Shown here: positions 61,569 through 64,000 of the stretch, in pieces | Layout of the letters: each line of letters starts with the position of its first letter | Numbering within the stretch: the first letter of the stretch is position 1 | Source: UBA9926 sp913064795 | GTDB taxonomy: Bacteria > Pseudomonadota > Gammaproteobacteria > Pseudomonadales > Azotimanducaceae | Length of the DNA: 64,000 nt | Assembly (NCBI GenBank): GCA_045560765.1 | Contig: JBJKZD010000010.1 | Coordinates: 186,001 to 250,000, forward strand | Direction of reading: 5' to 3' | Translations under genes and position numbers: made by a program | Notes under the pieces: generated by a model | The model's database searches: none | What the model was told of the DNA's origin: nothing | What the model saw: only the letters and a program-made list of their open reading frames with translations

Positions 61569-63068
61569 TCAGGGTTTCATCGGGCAATACCGCGCTAAAA
61601 AGTCCTCATGGTTGTGAAGTTGACCAACGAGGTGGGTCACTTTGTTCTCTTGATGGGCAAGAAACTGGGCCAATTCTTCCTCATCCATCATGTCGACAAT
61701 CGGATGATAGCTTCGGGGTTTAAGGCCCTGCCCGAGCATGACTTGGGTCCAGCTGTTCTCACCAAAGACATCGCCCTCAGCCTGGAAAACACGCCCGGTC
61801 TCTTTGAATAGATCAAGTCGGTGCTTGAGGGATTCGGGAATACGCATGGTTTGGCAGCGTTTCCAGAACTCAGTATCTGTCCGTTCAGTCAGGTGATAGT
61901 GCATGATGATGAAATCGCGAATGAAGTGATATTCTTGATTCATTTGCGCGTTGAACTCGTCTTGATCCGCTTGAGTGACACCGCCATAAGGAAACATTTG
62001 CATCAAGCGAATAATGCCCCGCTGAATGAGGTGAATACTTGTGGACTCCAGGGGCTCCAAAAACCCTGCAGCTAGGCCCAAGGCAATACAGTTGTTTTTC
62101 CACTGCGCGGATCTCTGTCCGGTTTGAAATGGTATGACCCGTGGCTCGATTAAAACATCACCAGATACATTGCTTAAAAGGGTGTGCGTTGCTTCATCGT
62201 CGCTTGCATGCTGGCTAGAAAAAACAAGGCCATTACCGGTTCGAGATTGTAGCGGGATGCGCCATTGCCAACCAAAGTCTCGCGCAATGGAGCGGGTGTA
62301 GGGTATTGGCGGTTCGGTCGATGAGGTCTGGACCGCCACGGCTCTGTCGCAGGGTAACCACTGAGACCAATCCTCGAAGGGTGAATGCAATGTTTTGTCG
62401 ATAAGTAAACCCGTGAAGCCGCTGCAATCAATAAAGAGATCCCCCGAGATACTTTGACCCGAGGCCAGCTGAACAGACTCGATATCCCCGCTCAGGGCTT
62501 GTTTGACCGCTTCGACTTTGCCCTCTACGCGGTGCACACCGTTTTGTTCTGCCAAGATTCGAAGGTATTTGGCATAGCGAGCGGCATCGATGTGGTAGGC
62601 ATAGTTGAGCGCCTGTGGTTTTGGAAAACCAAATTTTCCGGCCTTTGCCGCGACCAATTCAGGAGAATAGTCGCCGTATGCTTTCGAAATTTGAAGTTGC
62701 TGTCCTTTGAGCCAGAAGTGTTGAAACCCTGCAGCCCAGCAGGATTGACCCGTATAGCCGAAAGCGTGAATGTAGGAATCGTTTTGAAGTCGCCAGTTTT
62801 CAAAACAGATGCCGAGTTTGATGCTGCCGTGAACCTCTGCTAAGAAATCGGCCTCATCAATTTTTAGCAACTGATGGAGCGCAAAAAAAGTGGGTATTGT
62901 GGCCTCACCCACTCCAATGGTTCCGATTTCGTCAGACTCAATCAGTGTGACATTAAGATTTTTACCAATGAGGGCGGCAATGGATGCAGCGGCCATCCAT
63001 CCCGCAGTACCACCGCCCACAATGACAACGTTTCTAATTGCATTCGTAGTCACAATACTTTTACTCAT
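61569..63068 (-). CDS. flavin-dependent tryptophan-halogenase family protein
   Basis: 499 residues. The FAD-binding motif VGGGTAGW is near residues 17-24. The halogenase-specific WxWxIP (GWQWRIPL, about residue 264), a Lys in GSIKLGICFENW (about residue 84; counterpart of the PrnA catalytic Lys) and LEPLESTSIHLI (counterpart of the catalytic Glu region) are all present. So it could form a haloamine or hypohalous acid intermediate, given a flavin reductase. The substrate is unknown; many such genes near TonB systems have no proven product. It is 4 bp from the upstream cupin-8 gene. Confidence 0.88.
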   Translation of the reverse strand: MSKSIVTTNAIRNVVIVGGGTAGWMAAASIAALIGKNLNVTLIESDEIGTIGVGEATIPTFFALHQLLKIDEADFLAEVHGSIKLGICFENWRLQNDSYIHAFGYTGQSCWAAGFQHFWLKGQQLQISKAYGDYSPELVAAKAGKFGFPKPQALNYAYHIDAARYAKYLRILAEQNGVHRVEGKVEAVKQALSGDIESVQLASGQSISGDLFIDCSGFTGLLIDKTLHSPFEDWSQWLPCDRAVAVQTSSTEPPIPYTRSIARDFGWQWRIPLQSRTGNGLVFSSQHASDDEATHTLLSNVSGDVLIEPRVIPFQTGQRSAQWKNNCIALGLAAGFLEPLESTSIHLIQRGIIRLMQMFPYGGVTQADQDEFNAQMNQEYHFIRDFIIMHYHLTERTDTEFWKRCQTMRIPESLKHRLDLFKETGRVFQAEGDVFGENSWTQVMLGQGLKPRSYHPIVDMMDEEELAQFLAHQENKVTHLVGQLHNHEDFLARYCPMKP

Positions 63069-63072
63069 CTCG

Positions 63073-64000
63073 TTAATTTAACTGATCTTTTAGCATCGCT
63101 TTTAGGCGTTGTGCCGTCTCGGGATCGATGGGATCAAGAATGCCTCTAGCCGCCTCTGGAATATGCGCAGTCGAGTCCGTATTAAAGTCAAAGACATAGT
63201 GATTCAAAAGGCCCCTCCAAATTTCTCGTTGATGCTCGGGTAGGTCCCTGAGCCCGAGCAGAGCATGTTGCAATACATTGAGCGGAGAACCGAGGAATTG
63301 TGACGATGAGCGCCACCAATAATTGACCAAAACGTTGAGTGCTCCGGTCGCCTCAATGTGGTGCCACCACATACTTGGGATAATGATTGCATCGCCTGGC
63401 TCGAGATCAGCGACCACAGCGTGCTCAAGAGCTGTATGGAATTTTGGGAATGCCTCCCAATCGGGCTGACTAAAATCAACCAGGCTGATGGGTTGGCCCG
63501 CAGGCGTAAAGTCTAGAGGGCCCACGTAGAGATTGTTAATCTGCTCTGGGGGAAACAACGTGACTCTGCGGTGCCCAGAAACGACGCACGCTAAGTTCGA
63601 AGGAAAATCAAAGTGTGCTGCAATACGACTCTGGTTTCCGATCCAGATGCTCGCAATCGGTTCCTTGTCAGGCAGTAACAAAGGATTATCCTCGGAAAAT
63701 CCGGGTAGCCAATGGCCTAGATGTGTCGAGCCGATGTAGAGTCCAGGTGGCGGAGTCTCTGCGTTAAAGGTCATTAATTGATCCAGGGCACGGGTCAATG
63801 TTGTTCTGACCTGCTCAAAGTTAAAGCCAGTGATGCTGTCGTTGTAAAAAATTCGGCCTCCACACTCTGGGGGTGTAATCAGCGCGGTCAAGCGGTGACT
63901 TTGATCAAACTGGCAGAGATAGTCGATGAGAGACTCATTGGAATGCTCCGCCTTGTTGACAGCTGGCCAGGATGAAACAAGCCCTCGAATGACGATCGGC
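63073..64000 (-). CDS. cupin-8 / JmjC-like 2-oxoglutarate oxygenase (5' end outside window)
   Basis: Partial gene: the frame runs off the right edge (at least 308 residues within the window). The first visible residues read PIVIRGLVSSWPAVNKAE, then SHRLTALITPPECGGR, typical of the cupin-8 N-terminus; the TTG at 63891 is therefore not the start. IAAHFDFPSNLACVVSGHRRVTLFPPEQ carries the HxD iron ligands, and PSMWWHHIEATG supplies the distal His. Such proteins commonly accompany tryptophan-halogenase-like genes at TonB-receptor loci. The hydroxylated target is unknown. Confidence 0.85.
   Translation of the reverse strand, partial: PIVIRGLVSSWPAVNKAEHSNESLIDYLCQFDQSHRLTALITPPECGGRIFYNDSITGFNFEQVRTTLTRALDQLMTFNAETPPPGLYIGSTHLGHWLPGFSEDNPLLLPDKEPIASIWIGNQSRIAAHFDFPSNLACVVSGHRRVTLFPPEQINNLYVGPLDFTPAGQPISLVDFSQPDWEAFPKFHTALEHAVVADLEPGDAIIIPSMWWHHIEATGALNVLVNYWWRSSSQFLGSPLNVLQHALLGLRDLPEHQREIWRGLLNHYVFDFNTDSTAHIPEAARGILDPIDPETAQRLKAMLKDQLN

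Overview
The window is a chromosomal segment of a gammaproteobacterium. The evidence is the gene order dnaE-tilS-pyrG-kdsA-eno-ftsB-ispD-ispF-truD-pcm-nlpD-fdxA-mutS-recA-recX-alaS-lysC-csrA, which follows the Pseudomonas-type housekeeping block, together with HexR-controlled Entner-Doudoroff genes, a Fur-type site and a LexA-type site. I cannot name the genus. The accessory part (TonB receptor, flavin-dependent halogenase, repeat lipoprotein, luciferase-like monooxygenases) resembles what is found in aquatic or marine heterotrophic gammaproteobacteria; that is inference.

Layout. 1-24.6 kb: housekeeping block for replication, tRNA modification, CTP, KDO, enolase, cell division, isoprenoid precursors, protein repair, envelope, mismatch repair, recombination, Ala-tRNA, aspartate kinase and CsrA. 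Genes that usually sit in this block are missing from their slots: accA between dnaE and tilS, surE between truD and pcm, rpoS after nlpD, and cinA before recA. 24.6-30 kb: a lipid-modification group (desaturase; FAD oxidoreductase, DUF1365, cyclopropane-fatty-acid synthase and a second CFA-like methyltransferase overlapping one another). 30-32.3 kb: a Fur-type TonB receptor gene broken by a one-base frameshift. 32.6-41.2 kb: minus-strand genes for GpsA, a luciferase-like oxidoreductase, a YeiH-type transporter, an MMPL/RND lipid exporter and two family-4 glycosyltransferases. 41.4-50 kb: plus-strand catabolic or detoxification genes (GST, VOC, luciferase-like oxidoreductase, nitronate monooxygenase-like, cupin, nitroreductase, MFS, NTF2-like, SDR), then rlmA. 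51.2-57.8 kb: a compact Entner-Doudoroff operon edd-glk-eda-zwf-pgl with convergent hexR and three HexR-type palindromes. 58.4-61.4 kb: a large lipoprotein with five tandem 163-residue domains. 61.5-64 kb: a tryptophan-halogenase-like flavoprotein and a cupin-8/JmjC-like protein running off the edge.

The most unusual structural signal lies outside the genes. Several long intergenic leaders contain short tandem repeats, each with its own unit and period: 12, 20, 22 and 7 bp before recA, 13 bp before the FAD oxidoreductase, a degenerate 16-bp array of about 450 bp before the nitronate monooxygenase-like gene, and 24 bp before edd. All lie upstream of genes read in the same direction. The recA leader also places its best LexA box about 820 bp from the start codon.

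No rRNA, tRNA, CRISPR array, insertion sequence or prophage was recognised. All calls were made by reading the sequence; no database search was run.
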